A stretch of 64,000 bases of DNA from Ardenticatenaceae bacterium (lineage in GTDB: Bacteria; Chloroflexota; Anaerolineae; Promineifilales; Promineifilaceae), in assembly GCA_020634245.1 (NCBI GenBank), contig JACKCC010000020.1, positions 1 through 64,000 on the forward strand, in the 5' to 3' direction. This document shows positions 34,966 to 44,559 of this stretch, in pieces. The position numbers and the translations under genes are program-made. Position 1 is the first letter of the stretch. Every line of letters starts with the position of its first letter. The notes under the pieces were generated by a model. It made no database searches and had not been told where the DNA came from. It was given only the letters and a program-made list of their open reading frames with translations.

Positions 34966-36008
34966 CCGAAAAAATCAATTTGTACGATCTCGACCTAACT
35001 GAATTAACCCAATTTCTTGAAGAATTGGGCCAGCCTAAATTTCGCGCCCGGCAAATTTGGGAGTGGTTGTACCGACATTACACGGCCGACCTGTCTGACA
35101 TGCACAATTTACCTCAATCCCTGCGCGACAGCCTGGCTGGAAAAGCCTGCGTCAGCCAACTCCAAATCGTTTCTGCCCAACACTCCAGCGACGGCCAAAC
35201 TGAAAAGATTCTCTCCCAACTACCCGATGGCCAATACATCGAGACCGTGCTCATGCGCTACGACAAACGGCGCACTCTCTGCATAAGCACCCAGGCTGGC
35301 TGCGCCATGGGCTGCGTCTTTTGCGCCACTGGCCAGATGGGCTTCTTCCGCAACTTAACGGCCGGTGAAATCGTCGCCCCGGTCATGCATTTTGCCCGCC
35401 AATTGGCTGCCAAAGGCGAACACGTTACGAATATCGTCATGATGGGCATGGGCGAACCCCTGCATAATTTCGCCAACACCTTGCAAGCTGTGGACCGCCT
35501 TACCGACCACGACGGCTTCAATATAGGCGCACGTAAAATAACCATTTCCACAGTCGGCCTGGTTCCAGCCATTCGCCGCTATGCCGACGAAGGCCGCCAA
35601 ACGCCGCTGGCCGTCTCCCTCCACGCCGCCACCGATGCCGAACGAAACAAGCTCATTCCCATCAACAAACGCTGGCCCATCACCGAATTAATGGATGCCT
35701 GCCGTTATTACATCGAAAAGACGGGACGGCGTATTACATTTGAATGGGCGCTAATTGCCGGAGAAAATGACACGGTGGAACAGGCACAGGCATTGGGCCG
35801 ACTGGTCCAAGGTATGTTGTGCCACGTCAATCTTATCCCCCTCAATCCTACAAAAGGATACGGCGGTGGGCCGTCGTCTCGCGAACAGGTGGAAAAATTT
35901 CAGCAAGTTTTAGCCCAATATGGGGTTGGCAGTACGGTTCGGGTGCGCCGGGGCATTGATATTCAGGCGGGTTGCGGGCAGCTTCGGGATCGCGTCGTTA
36001 ATGGGTAG
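34962..36008 (+). CDS. rlmN: Dual-specificity RNA methyltransferase RlmN
   Basis: A 348-residue radical-SAM enzyme that methylates C2 of adenine 2503 in 23S rRNA and A37 in some tRNAs. An N-terminal helical domain (NLYDLDLTELTQFLEELG) precedes the iron-sulfur motif CAMGCVFC (C114, C118, C121). MMGMGEPLHNF is the SAM-binding GEP motif. The C-terminal GCGQLRDR contains the methyl-carrier cysteine. The length is typical. Translational coupling with the HAD phosphatase is indicated by the ATGA overlap. Confidence 0.96.
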   Translation: MTEKINLYDLDLTELTQFLEELGQPKFRARQIWEWLYRHYTADLSDMHNLPQSLRDSLAGKACVSQLQIVSAQHSSDGQTEKILSQLPDGQYIETVLMRYDKRRTLCISTQAGCAMGCVFCATGQMGFFRNLTAGEIVAPVMHFARQLAAKGEHVTNIVMMGMGEPLHNFANTLQAVDRLTDHDGFNIGARKITISTVGLVPAIRRYADEGRQTPLAVSLHAATDAERNKLIPINKRWPITELMDACRYYIEKTGRRITFEWALIAGENDTVEQAQALGRLVQGMLCHVNLIPLNPTKGYGGGPSSREQVEKFQQVLAQYGVGSTVRVRRGIDIQAGCGQLRDRVVNG

Positions 36009-36047
36009 CTGTCGTAAACCGTGTTCCCTAGACAAAGGCTTACAGAG

Positions 36048-37133
36048 CTAACCGCAGCCAAGATACCAGCAAGGATTATCCTGGTTGCCGTTTATACGGA
36101 TCTCAAAATGGATGTGCGGGCCTGAAGAATTGCCTGTATCGCCTGTATAGCCGATGACATTACCCTGGTAAACAATCTGGCCAGGAACAACATTAATACC
36201 GCTGAGATGGGCGTAAAATGTCTCGAAGCCATTACCGTGATTGATAACAATCAAATTGCCATAACCGTATACATTCCAACTGGCGTAGGTCACTGTGCCC
36301 GTATCGGAAGCGTAAACAGCATTCCCTTCAGGTAACGCAATATCAATTGCCCGGTGACCATACCAATAGTATTGGCTAAAACCACGGCCGTTTACCGGAT
36401 AAATGAAGGTTCCTGTACCAACGATGCGTGGCACGACACCCGCACCCTCGTAGGAAGTGCCGCCAACCGACGAGAGATCTGGTGGTGTCCAGACAAAAAC
36501 TTCACGGACCGCGCCGGGAACCATGATTTGTGTTTCCGGGTAAAGGCGGTAGGGAAATTCCAGATTGTTCGGCGCATAAGCAATAATATCATCAACCGGG
36601 ATGCCGTACTCCTCAGAGATGCTTTCCAATGTGTCACCAGGGGCAACGTCGTGTAACACGCCATCAACAGGCAAAATGATTAGTTCCACATCGGTTTGTA
36701 GAAGGCTGGATTCCTGGCTCAATTGGGGGTTACCACCCAATAAGGTCTCTGTTTCTATACCAAATTTCTCGGCGATGGTTCCGGGAGTGTCACCACGTTG
36801 GACGACGTAGGTTTGATAGACTTGTTCCGGCAGTTTACCCTGGTAAGTGAATGGATTTGGAGCAGGAACCAGGCTGCTGTCGGTAATGACGGGGACATCA
36901 CCAGCGGTAAAATCAACGGTGTCGGTGGTAACGGCCGTTGCCGCCACCCCGCCATCCTCCGCCGCAACAGTCGGAACCGCCTCACCCGAAGCATCGACTG
37001 AGCCGTTTTCACTTTCATCTGCTCCGGCAGCCTGACCAATACGCCAACCGGCAAAGACAATGAGGGCAATAGCGATGAGGATAAAGTGCCCCCCGAAACG
37101 CTGCCCCGCCTTGTTTGTTTTATTCATAAGCAA
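36048..37133 (-). CDS. LysM and M23 peptidoglycan endopeptidase, membrane-anchored
   Basis: A 361-residue protein with a cytoplasmic basic N terminus and one membrane helix (FILIAIALIVFAGW). An acidic Ala/Val-rich spacer is followed by two LysM domains (TYVVQRGDTPGTIAEKFGI and HDVAPGDTLESISEEYGI) and a C-terminal M23 lysostaphin-like domain. The zinc motif is present: HxxxD in YGHRAIDIALP and HIHFEIRING near the end. It would cleave peptide cross-links in the wall. The conserved residues all seem intact, so it could be active rather than a degenerate EnvC-like activator. Convergent with rlmN, no clear terminator between them. Confidence 0.92.
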   Translation of the reverse strand: MLMNKTNKAGQRFGGHFILIAIALIVFAGWRIGQAAGADESENGSVDASGEAVPTVAAEDGGVAATAVTTDTVDFTAGDVPVITDSSLVPAPNPFTYQGKLPEQVYQTYVVQRGDTPGTIAEKFGIETETLLGGNPQLSQESSLLQTDVELIILPVDGVLHDVAPGDTLESISEEYGIPVDDIIAYAPNNLEFPYRLYPETQIMVPGAVREVFVWTPPDLSSVGGTSYEGAGVVPRIVGTGTFIYPVNGRGFSQYYWYGHRAIDIALPEGNAVYASDTGTVTYASWNVYGYGNLIVINHGNGFETFYAHLSGINVVPGQIVYQGNVIGYTGDTGNSSGPHIHFEIRINGNQDNPCWYLGCG

Positions 37134-37198
37134 ATCCGTAACAGCCAGAAAACGGCCGTTTCCATCGCCAAAATGCTACCATAAAGCCCAATCGAAGC

Positions 37199-37226
37199 AA
37201 AAAAGGGCCAGCCAAAGCCAACCCTT
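37199..37226 (-). terminator. Probable intrinsic terminator downstream of rho
   Basis: On the minus strand AAGGGTTGGC (37226-37217) can pair, with three G-U wobbles, with GCTGGCCCTT (37212-37203), with a TTTG loop and followed by a T-run. Confidence 0.55.
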
Positions 37227-37267
37227 TCTCAAAAACTATTCATCTGAAAATCGAGTACAAACTTCGA

Positions 37268-38545
37268 TTAACTGACGTCCTTTGTGAGCGTTTCCAGGAA
37301 TTCGTAATTATTCTTCGTGCCACGCATCCGCTGCATCACCGCCGAAGTCGCGCTGCTAATGTCATATCCCGGCGTATCCATCAAATGGCCCAGCATACGT
37401 CGCATCATGTAAACCCGCGACAACTCGTCACCCGACAGCAACAAATCTTCACGCCGCGTACCCGATCGCTCAATGTCATAAGCCGGGAAAATACGACGCT
37501 CTTGCAAACGACGGCTGAGGATCAATTCCATGTTACCGGTACCCTTGAATTCCTCATAAATCACATCGTCCATTCGGCTGCCCGTATCCACCAGACAGGT
37601 ACCGATAATCGTCAAACTTCCACCCTCTTCCAGGTTACGCGCCGCACCAAAGAACCGTTTCGGTGGATACAAAGCCGTTGGATCCAAACCACCGGAAAGA
37701 GTCCGGCCGCTGGGCGAAACAGTGAGGTTATAAGCCCGAGCCAGACGCGTAATCGAGTCCAGCAAAACAACCACATCCTGGCCGCCTTCAACAAGCCGCT
37801 TAGCCCGTTCCAGTGCCATCTCAGCTACCCGGCAGTGCTGCCGCACCGGTTCATCAAACGTTGAACTGGCCACTTCACCATTGATAGCCCGCTTCATGTC
37901 CGTCACTTCTTCAGGGCGCTCACCAATCAGAACAACCATCAAGAATATATCGGAGTAATTTTCAGAAATACCATTGGCAATATCCTTTAACACCGTGGTT
38001 TTACCCGCTTTTGGCGGAGACACAATAAGACCACGCTGGCCACGACCAATCGGCGCAATCAAATCCAACATACGTGTAGAAAGAATATTAGGCTTCGTTT
38101 CCAGTTTTAATTTTTGATCCGGGAAAATCGGTGTCAGCGAAGAATAAGCCGGTCTATTTTTCGCTTTTTCGGGACTGTCGCCATTAACTGCTTCAACACG
38201 AAGCAAACTATAATACTTCTCGTTGTCTTTAGGAGCGCGAACCTGTCCCATTACCATATCGCCCGAACGCAATGCCAACCGGCGAATTTGTGAATTTGAG
38301 ACATAAATGTCATCAGCACCGGGCAAATAATTATTGACCCGCAAAAAGCCCATTTTTTGCTTGTCATCTTCCACTATATCCAGAATACCGCCCCGAAAGG
38401 TAAAACCACGAGATTCAGCTTCCGTTTGCAATATCTCAAAAATCAGTTCCTGCTTGCGCATTGTGCTGAAACCAGAAATTTCCATATCTCTGGCAATATC
38501 TCGCAGTTCAGTCAACGTTTTGCCACTTAGTTCTCCAATGTCCAT
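37268..38545 (-). CDS. rho: Transcription termination factor Rho
   Basis: A 425-residue hexameric RNA helicase. It has a Rho_N helix-extended-loop segment (LTELRDIARDMEISGFS), a cold-shock RNA-binding domain (about 48-120, GFLRVNNYLPGADDIYVS), and a RecA-like ATPase with P-loop PPKAGKTT and Walker B VVVLLDSITRLARAYN. The Q-loop and R-loop segments are present. The ATG at 38545 has GGAG 9 nt upstream. No large N-terminal insertion, so it resembles the short E. coli type. It is preceded by a 457-bp gap that may hold its promoter and leader. Confidence 0.96.
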   Translation of the reverse strand: MDIGELSGKTLTELRDIARDMEISGFSTMRKQELIFEILQTEAESRGFTFRGGILDIVEDDKQKMGFLRVNNYLPGADDIYVSNSQIRRLALRSGDMVMGQVRAPKDNEKYYSLLRVEAVNGDSPEKAKNRPAYSSLTPIFPDQKLKLETKPNILSTRMLDLIAPIGRGQRGLIVSPPKAGKTTVLKDIANGISENYSDIFLMVVLIGERPEEVTDMKRAINGEVASSTFDEPVRQHCRVAEMALERAKRLVEGGQDVVVLLDSITRLARAYNLTVSPSGRTLSGGLDPTALYPPKRFFGAARNLEEGGSLTIIGTCLVDTGSRMDDVIYEEFKGTGNMELILSRRLQERRIFPAYDIERSGTRREDLLLSGDELSRVYMMRRMLGHLMDTPGYDISSATSAVMQRMRGTKNNYEFLETLTKDVS

Positions 38546-39002
38546 CAAATTATTCTCCGAAAATTCGAATCTTCACCTTAGTCGTGACTATTTCATAAAC
38601 AATCATTAAATCTTGATCACACCTGTATGAAAACAACAACAAGAAAGGCACAGAAAGGCACTTAGCCAATTTGCTAGCCCACCCAGTATTCAATCATACA
38701 AGTTCATTTTTATAATAAAAATTCTTTCAAACCTGGAAATACATACAAAGTGAGTTCGTGAAGTCGCTCTGCCACCCTGCACTACATAAATGCCAATTTA
38801 AGCCTCCACTGCAGATCTCTTTGAAGAAAAAATATTAATGTTGGGAAACCGATTCAAATTTATCGGCATATTGAGTAGTGCACATTCAATTTATCAAGTT
38901 CGAGGGAGTTTTGGAATCCGCTTGCCTTGGGTTGGTGAAGTATAACATGCTGCCCAGAGCAAGTCAATCATTACACCGCCCCGTTTTATATGATTTTCTA
39001 GC
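38546..39002. other. AT-rich intergenic region upstream of rho
   Basis: 457 bp with no credible frame, tRNA or repeat. It is AT-richer than its surroundings and free of ACGGCCGT. It must carry the rho promoter and possibly an autoregulated leader; no consensus promoter was identified. No terminator for fbp was recognised either. Confidence 0.5.
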
Positions 39003-39998
39003 CTATTCGTCCTGCCCAATAAAATATTCAGCCCTTTTTACCAGAGAATGATTACCAATATAAAAAGGCACACGTTGATGTAAATTTGCTGGTGTAATAT
39101 CCAGTATTGGTTGACGGCCATCCGACGCATACCCGCCAGCCTGCTTAATCAAAAATGCCAACGGGCCTGCTTCATACAGCAAGCGGATCTTACCATTAGG
39201 TTTTTTAATCTCCGCAGGATAAAAGAAGACGCCACCTCGAAGCAAATTTCTATGAAAATCAGCAACCAGTGAGCCAATATAGCGAGATGACAAGATTGGT
39301 GCATCAGAACCATCTTGTCCTTGCAGCCAACGCACATAGCGTTGTACATTGGATGACCAACGTTCATAATAGGCATGGTTTACACTGTAATAGGCAGGAG
39401 GTTCCGGCAGTTCCATGTTTTCATGGGATAATAAAAACTCACCAATTTCCAGGTCTAATGTAAAGCCGTGTACGCCCTGGCCAGTACTATAAACCATCAT
39501 CGTGCTGGCCCCGAATAAAATATAGCCGGCGGCCGCCAAATCGCGGGCGGGTTGTAAAACATCTTCTAAACGCCCGCGCAAATCCCAATCTTTGCACCGA
39601 TAAATCCCGAAAATCGTGCCGATACTAACGTTAACGTCAATATTAGATGAACCATCTAAGGGATCAAAAACCAGAACATAAGCTCCTTTTCTATATTCGG
39701 AAGGAATTGTGATGATGTCTTCACGTTCTTCGGAGGCCATAACGCACAAACGACCAGTGTGGTCGCAAATCCGCACGATTAGTTCGTCGGCAAATACATC
39801 CAGTTTTTGTTGTGATTCACCTTGAACGTTTACAACGCCCACACGACCTAAAATATCAACTAATCCTGCGCGATTTGTTTTGTAGGCAATGAGCTTGGCA
39901 ACGAGCGCAATATCATACAACAAATTGGTGAATTCACCATGTGCGGTATGGGGCTGGCGCTCAAAAATAAAGCGCTCGATAGTCTGAATTTTGGTCAT
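39003..39998 (-). CDS. fbp: Fructose-1,6-bisphosphatase, class I
   Basis: A 331-residue gluconeogenic enzyme that hydrolyses fructose-1,6-bisphosphate. The metal-binding signature VFDPLDGSSNIDVNVSIGTIF is complete (shown in two parts: FDPLDGSSN and IDVNVSIGT), with an upstream SEERED pair of acidic ligands. RLLYEAGPLAFLIKQAGG is the C-terminal active-site helix. AGAGG lies 9 nt before the ATG. It follows cdsA on the same strand after 75 bp and may belong to the end of the rpsB operon. Confidence 0.95.
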   Translation of the reverse strand: MTKIQTIERFIFERQPHTAHGEFTNLLYDIALVAKLIAYKTNRAGLVDILGRVGVVNVQGESQQKLDVFADELIVRICDHTGRLCVMASEEREDIITIPSEYRKGAYVLVFDPLDGSSNIDVNVSIGTIFGIYRCKDWDLRGRLEDVLQPARDLAAAGYILFGASTMMVYSTGQGVHGFTLDLEIGEFLLSHENMELPEPPAYYSVNHAYYERWSSNVQRYVRWLQGQDGSDAPILSSRYIGSLVADFHRNLLRGGVFFYPAEIKKPNGKIRLLYEAGPLAFLIKQAGGYASDGRQPILDITPANLHQRVPFYIGNHSLVKRAEYFIGQDE

Positions 39999-40073
39999 AG
40001 TTTGTGCCTCTTGTCTGAACCAGGAGGTAGTTCATACAAAAATGTAAGGACAAGCGATGGCTTGGGGTTAAAT

Positions 40074-40886
40074 TTAGCTCAGCAACGTAACGAAGTAATA
40101 AGCAGCAGCAACCGACCATACGAGTGAATCGATCCGATCCAGCGCTCCACCATGGCCAGGAAATAAGGTACCGGAATCCTTAACTCCGACTTCCCGTTTA
40201 ATCATAGATATCCCTAAATCGCCCAGTGGGCTTAGCACTGAAGCAAACAGGGCAATGAATAAGGCCAAGTGTAATGGCAAAGACAAATATTTAGCAATGG
40301 CTAAAGTTAATAAAACACCAAAAAATATTCCGCCGACATACCCTTCAACTGTTTTGTTGGGGCTAAGGCGCGGCGAAAGTTTGTGGCGGCCTAATATTTT
40401 CCCGGCCAAGAATTTGCCAACCACATATGCACCAGAATCCGCAATCCAGGTGCTGAGCATTGCTAACATGGTCCACTGCCAGGGGGTCGTTTCTACGCGG
40501 CGCAGGAGGAAGAAATGGCCGCCCAACCAACCGACGAGCAATATTCCGCTCATCATGGCCATCCAGTCAGCCAGGGAAGTTTGGCTTTGTCTGCGTTCGT
40601 ATAAAACCAGGGTATAGGCCATGGCTGCCAGCGAACCGATGAGCAAAGCCGGAGCCAGGTAGAGTTGATTGAACCATTGGCTTATGACGAGCAAGAGGAG
40701 TACGGCCGTTCCCACAATCCACAACGACAAGTTCCAGTTATGGAGGCGGAGCAAGTGAACATACTCATATGTAGCCAACAGTAAAATGGCTGTTACAGGA
40801 ATAAAATAAAACCACCCGCCTAAATAAATCAAGTAAAGAACAAGTGGTCCAATTGTAAAAGTGATGAGGGCACGCTGCAGAAACAT
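40074..40886 (-). CDS. cdsA: Phosphatidate cytidylyltransferase CdsA
   Basis: A 270-residue membrane enzyme with about eight helices that makes CDP-diacylglycerol for phospholipid synthesis. The C-terminal signature region has SPNKTVEGYVGG, GDLGISMIKREVGVKDSG and PGHGGALDRIDS, including the metal-binding acidic residues. It is 15 bp downstream of uppS, as in many bacteria. Confidence 0.95.
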   Translation of the reverse strand: MFLQRALITFTIGPLVLYLIYLGGWFYFIPVTAILLLATYEYVHLLRLHNWNLSLWIVGTAVLLLLVISQWFNQLYLAPALLIGSLAAMAYTLVLYERRQSQTSLADWMAMMSGILLVGWLGGHFFLLRRVETTPWQWTMLAMLSTWIADSGAYVVGKFLAGKILGRHKLSPRLSPNKTVEGYVGGIFFGVLLTLAIAKYLSLPLHLALFIALFASVLSPLGDLGISMIKREVGVKDSGTLFPGHGGALDRIDSLVWSVAAAYYFVTLLS

Positions 40887-40901
40887 AAAAGGAGAATATT
40901 G

Positions 40902-41639
40902 TTACGATTCTTCAGGAACGAGGCCAAAACGGCGCTCTCGTTGATTATAAACCACTATCGCTTCGTATAACTCTTCGCGGCCGAAATCAGGCCAAAATGC
41001 CGGCGTTGGATAATATTCAGAATAAGCGGCCTGCCAGATCAAAAAGTTGCTGATACGCAACTCGCCGCTTGTGCGAATAACCAAATCAGGATCAGGCAAA
41101 CCTTTAGTAAACAAGTAAGAACTGAATAAATCTTCAGTCAAATCATCAGGCGAGATACCATCGGCTAACATTTGCTGCACCGCATGGATAATTTCGGCCC
41201 GCCCGCCATAGTTGAAGGCGACATTGAGGATTAACGTATCATTATCCTTGGTCAATTCCAGTGCTCTCAGCACTTTCCCCTGCAAATCCGGGTTAACCCC
41301 CGTCAAATCGCCTAAATGGTGCAGACAGACACCCTGCGCGTGTAAATCATCCAGTTCCTGATCGAGAACACGAGCGAAGATTTTCATCAAGCCGCGAACT
41401 TCACTTTCGGGACGGCCCCAATTTTCGGTTGAGAATGCGTAAATGGTTAGGATTTTGACACCAAATTCAACACAGGCGTTAATGATACGGCGCAAGTTTT
41501 CAGCCCCGGCCCGGTGCCCGGCAACACGAGGTAAACCACGCTGCTTGGCCCAACGGCCGTTACCATCCATGATAATGGCAATATGAGTCGGCACCCTGTA
41601 TGCCGATAAATCCAAAGGCTTTTTTTGCCGTAGCGCCAT
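40902..41639 (-). CDS. uppS: Isoprenyl (undecaprenyl) diphosphate synthase
   Basis: A 245-residue cis-prenyltransferase. HIAIIMDGNGRWAKQRGLPR contains the catalytic Asp25 and the diphosphate-binding segment. LILNVAFNYGGRAEI and DLVIRTSGELRISNFL are further signatures. It makes the C55 lipid carrier used by the wall and by the GT39 enzymes in this window. It is 3 bp downstream of frr and 15 bp upstream of cdsA. Confidence 0.96.
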   Translation of the reverse strand: MALRQKKPLDLSAYRVPTHIAIIMDGNGRWAKQRGLPRVAGHRAGAENLRRIINACVEFGVKILTIYAFSTENWGRPESEVRGLMKIFARVLDQELDDLHAQGVCLHHLGDLTGVNPDLQGKVLRALELTKDNDTLILNVAFNYGGRAEIIHAVQQMLADGISPDDLTEDLFSSYLFTKGLPDPDLVIRTSGELRISNFLIWQAAYSEYYPTPAFWPDFGREELYEAIVVYNQRERRFGLVPEES

Positions 41640-41642
41640 ACG

Positions 41643-42203
41643 TTATACTTCCATAATCTCGGCTTCTTTCGCCTCGCCGATCTTATCAACATCATTCACA
41701 TATTTGTTGGTCAGGTCTTGCAAATCATCTTGACCACGATGAAACTCATCTTCCGAAATCAACTTTTCTTTCTCAAAATCACGCAAATCATTCAAAGCAT
41801 CGCGGCGCACATTTCGAATCGCAACCTTCCCATCTTCAACCCGGCGGCTAATGTGTTTTTGCAAATCTCGTCGGCGCTCTTCTGTGAGGCGAGGAATGTT
41901 CAACCGAATGATTTTGCCATCATTATTAGGCATAATTCCCAAATCGGATTTAAGGATAGCCCGCTCAATGGCCGAAATAGAACTGGAGTCATAGGGGCGA
42001 ATCGCCAACTGCTGCGGCTCAGGAACCGAGACGACCGCCATTTGATTCAGTGGCAGATCAACACCATAAACTTCTACAACAATTCGATCAAGAAGATGAG
42101 GAGAGGCACGCCCCGTACGGAAAGCTGCCAGGTCAGATTCCAAAGATGAAACAGCTCCGCGCATCCGACTCTCAGCATCTTGCAAAAGTTCACGAATCAT
42201 CAC
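41643..42203 (-). CDS. frr: Ribosome recycling factor
   Basis: A 186-residue protein of the normal RRF length, with the typical start (LLQDAESRMRGAVSSLESDL), FRTGRASPHLLDRI, VSVPEPQQLAIRPYD and the coiled-coil helices of domain I. It splits post-termination ribosomes with EF-G. It sits in the conserved order pyrH-frr-uppS-cdsA. Confidence 0.97.
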   Translation of the reverse strand: MMIRELLQDAESRMRGAVSSLESDLAAFRTGRASPHLLDRIVVEVYGVDLPLNQMAVVSVPEPQQLAIRPYDSSSISAIERAILKSDLGIMPNNDGKIIRLNIPRLTEERRRDLQKHISRRVEDGKVAIRNVRRDALNDLRDFEKEKLISEDEFHRGQDDLQDLTNKYVNDVDKIGEAKEAEIMEV

Positions 42204-42253
42204 AATCCTCCCTTGCAGTAATTTAAGATATAAAACAGCCAGACTAACTATTA

Positions 42254-42976
42254 CTAATCTATATTACACACCATCGTGCCGACAGTCTCACCCAGAACAA
42301 GTTTCTTGATGCTGTCGGTCTGCCAGAAGTTTAGCACAACAATGGGCATATTATTTTCCATGCACAAGGAAACGGCCGTACTGTCCATCACACGTAAACG
42401 TAAATTCAAAAAGTCAATATACGAGATTTTCTCAAAGCGGTGGGCATCAGGATTACGTTGAGGATCCTTATCGTAAATGGCATCCACCTTCGTCGCCTTA
42501 ATCAAAACATTAGCGCCAATTTCCATCGCCCGCAGCGCACCGGCCGTATCCGTCGTAAAATACGGGTTACCCGTACCGCCGCCAAAAATCACCACGCGCC
42601 CTTTTTCCAGATGGCGCAGCGCCCGAAGCCGGATGTACGGTTCGGCCACAGAACGCATCTCAATCGAAGTTTGGACACGGGTAGGAATACCCGTCCGTTC
42701 CAAAGCATCTTGCAGCGCCAACGCATTCATGATCGTGGCAATCATACCCATATGATCGGCCGTTGCCTGCTCCATACCACGCTCAATTCCTGCCGAACCG
42801 CGCCACAGATTGCCGCCGCCTATCACCAGGGCTACTTCTACACCTAAATCATAAACGGCCTTGACATTCTGAGCAACCTCCTCCGCCTTTGTCGGATCAA
42901 TTCCAAACCCATCAGGACCTGACAGCGCTTCACCGCCCATTTTTAACAAGATGCGTTTATAAGCAATATTGGCCAT
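42254..42976 (-). CDS. pyrH: UMP kinase
   Basis: A 240-residue amino-acid-kinase-fold enzyme that phosphorylates UMP to UDP. The start at 42976 (MANIAYKRILLKMGGEAL) has GGAG 8 nt upstream; a frame to 43003 is longer but unsupported. VALVIGGGNLWRG and GGGTGNPYFTTDTAGALRA are the nucleotide-binding signatures. It lies after the tsf terminator and ahead of frr. Confidence 0.96.
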   Translation of the reverse strand: MANIAYKRILLKMGGEALSGPDGFGIDPTKAEEVAQNVKAVYDLGVEVALVIGGGNLWRGSAGIERGMEQATADHMGMIATIMNALALQDALERTGIPTRVQTSIEMRSVAEPYIRLRALRHLEKGRVVIFGGGTGNPYFTTDTAGALRAMEIGANVLIKATKVDAIYDKDPQRNPDAHRFEKISYIDFLNLRLRVMDSTAVSLCMENNMPIVVLNFWQTDSIKKLVLGETVGTMVCNID

Positions 42977-43015
42977 TGAGTATGCTCCGAGGTAGGTCCC
43001 CAACTGTGGGACAGC

Positions 43016-43054
43016 AAATTAAAAACGGAGGAGCGTCCGATTGAACGCTCCTCC
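43016..43054 (-). terminator. Intrinsic terminator between tsf and pyrH
   Basis: GGAGGAGCGT (43027-43036) and ACGCTCCTCC (43045-43054) are perfect arms with an 8-nt loop. On the minus strand the stem is followed by GTTTTTAATTT. It would end or attenuate the rpsB-tsf transcript before pyrH. Confidence 0.85.
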
Positions 43055-43065
43055 TGGCTACAAAC

Positions 43066-43668
43066 TTAATCCAGCGCCTCGCCCAATTCATACCGGGCAA
43101 AGCGTCGAATGACAATATTCTCGCCAGTCGTCCGAATTGTGTCGGTAATCATGTCTTTGATCTTGATTTTATCATCTTTCACAAAGGGCTGTTCCATGAG
43201 ACAAATTTCTTCATAAAACTTATTGACACGGCCGGCCACAATCTTCTCAACGATCGCTTCCGGTTTACCCTCAGCGAGAGCCTGTGCTTTGAGAACGTCA
43301 AGCTCACGATCTAGCTCTTCTTTCGGAACATCCTCAATATTGAGATAACGAGGCGCCATCGCCGCAATGTGCAGAGCCAGTTCATGAGCCAAATCGCGGA
43401 ACTGCTCGTTGCGAGCCACGAAATCGGTTTCTGAATTCAGTTCCAGCATAACCCCAACCCGATTGCCGGGGTGAGCATACAGTTCAATCACGCCTTCATT
43501 GGCTGCCCGATCTGAACGCTTGGCCGCACGGGCGGCACCTTTTTCGCGCAGAATGTCAACGGCCGCTTCAAAATCGCCGCTTGTTGCTTCCAAAGCCTTC
43601 TTGGCTTCTAACACACCTGCACCAGTTGATTGGCGCAGTTCTTTTACCATTTGTGCTGTGATATTCAT
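43066..43668 (-). CDS. tsf: Elongation factor Ts
   Basis: A 200-residue nucleotide-exchange factor for EF-Tu. The N-terminal UBA-like domain (MVKELRQSTGAGVLEAKKAL) is followed by the core with AANEGVIELYAHPGNRVGVM and LNSETDFVARNEQF, then QPFVKDDKIKIKDMI. The form is the short one (about 200 residues) seen in Thermus and Chloroflexota, lacking most of the second dimerisation subdomain. It is 18 bp downstream of rpsB. Confidence 0.96.
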   Translation of the reverse strand: MNITAQMVKELRQSTGAGVLEAKKALEATSGDFEAAVDILREKGAARAAKRSDRAANEGVIELYAHPGNRVGVMLELNSETDFVARNEQFRDLAHELALHIAAMAPRYLNIEDVPKEELDRELDVLKAQALAEGKPEAIVEKIVAGRVNKFYEEICLMEQPFVKDDKIKIKDMITDTIRTTGENIVIRRFARYELGEALD

Positions 43669-43686
43669 CTACAAAGTCTCCAATTT

Positions 43687-44559
43687 CTAATCTTCGTCTT
43701 CAAAGGATTCATCCTCATCGTCAAATTCATCCTCATCGTATTCAGGTTCAACGTCACGCAATTTGGCCAATGTAGATTCACCAAGCAAGACCTCGTCTTC
43801 AGCATCTTCCATACCATCAAAGTCTTCGTACGTGTAACCGTCAATGTCGGTAACTGCCTCATCCATTGATTCTTTGCGGGTAGCCATACCTTCCAACGCT
43901 GCATCGGCCATTTTGCTAACAATGAGCTTAATTGCCCGAATTGCATCATCATTGGAGGGAATGATGTGATCGATAGGATCGGGATCGCAGTTGGTATCCA
44001 CAATCGCAACGACAGGAATTTTGAGGATATTGGCTTCACGTACGGCCGTTTCCTCTTCATTCACATCAATCACAAACATAAGAGCCGGCAGGCCCTTCAT
44101 ATTACGAATACCGCCTAAACGGGCATTCAACTTCTCAATCTCATTATCAACCCGCAAACGTTCACGCTTCTTTAGCAGATCAAAATTGCCGGCATCGCGG
44201 CGCTCTTCCAATTTCTTGAGATGCTCAATCCGCTGCCGAATCGTTTGCCAATTTGTCAGCGTACCGCCCAGCCAGCGTTCGCTTACATACGGTTGTCCGG
44301 CACGCGACGCCTCATGAACCACAGTATCCTGTGCCTGGCGCTTCGTGCCGACAAACAAAACCTCACCGCCTTCAGCAACGGCATCGCGTATCAAATTATA
44401 CGCATCCTCTAACAAAACAATCGTTTGTTGTAAATCTAAAATGTGAATGCCGTTCCGTTCCGTGAAGATGTAAGGTTTCATCTTCGGATTCCAACGGCGA
44501 GTACGGTGTCCGAAGTGCACGCCAGTTTCCAGCAATGCCTTCATTGAGACAACAGCCAT
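43687..44559 (-). CDS. rpsB: 30S ribosomal protein S2
   Basis: A 290-residue protein. MKALLETGVHFGHRTRRWNP, IHILDLQQT, FVGTKRQAQDTV and VAIVDTNCDPDPIDHIIPSN are standard S2 signatures. The C terminus is extended by about 60 residues that are extremely acidic (strings of Asp and Glu), beyond the usual 230-240. A consensus promoter and a leader of about 210 nt precede it. First gene of the conserved rpsB-tsf-pyrH-frr-uppS-cdsA block. Confidence 0.97.
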   Translation of the reverse strand: MAVVSMKALLETGVHFGHRTRRWNPKMKPYIFTERNGIHILDLQQTIVLLEDAYNLIRDAVAEGGEVLFVGTKRQAQDTVVHEASRAGQPYVSERWLGGTLTNWQTIRQRIEHLKKLEERRDAGNFDLLKKRERLRVDNEIEKLNARLGGIRNMKGLPALMFVIDVNEEETAVREANILKIPVVAIVDTNCDPDPIDHIIPSNDDAIRAIKLIVSKMADAALEGMATRKESMDEAVTDIDGYTYEDFDGMEDAEDEVLLGESTLAKLRDVEPEYDEDEFDDEDESFEDED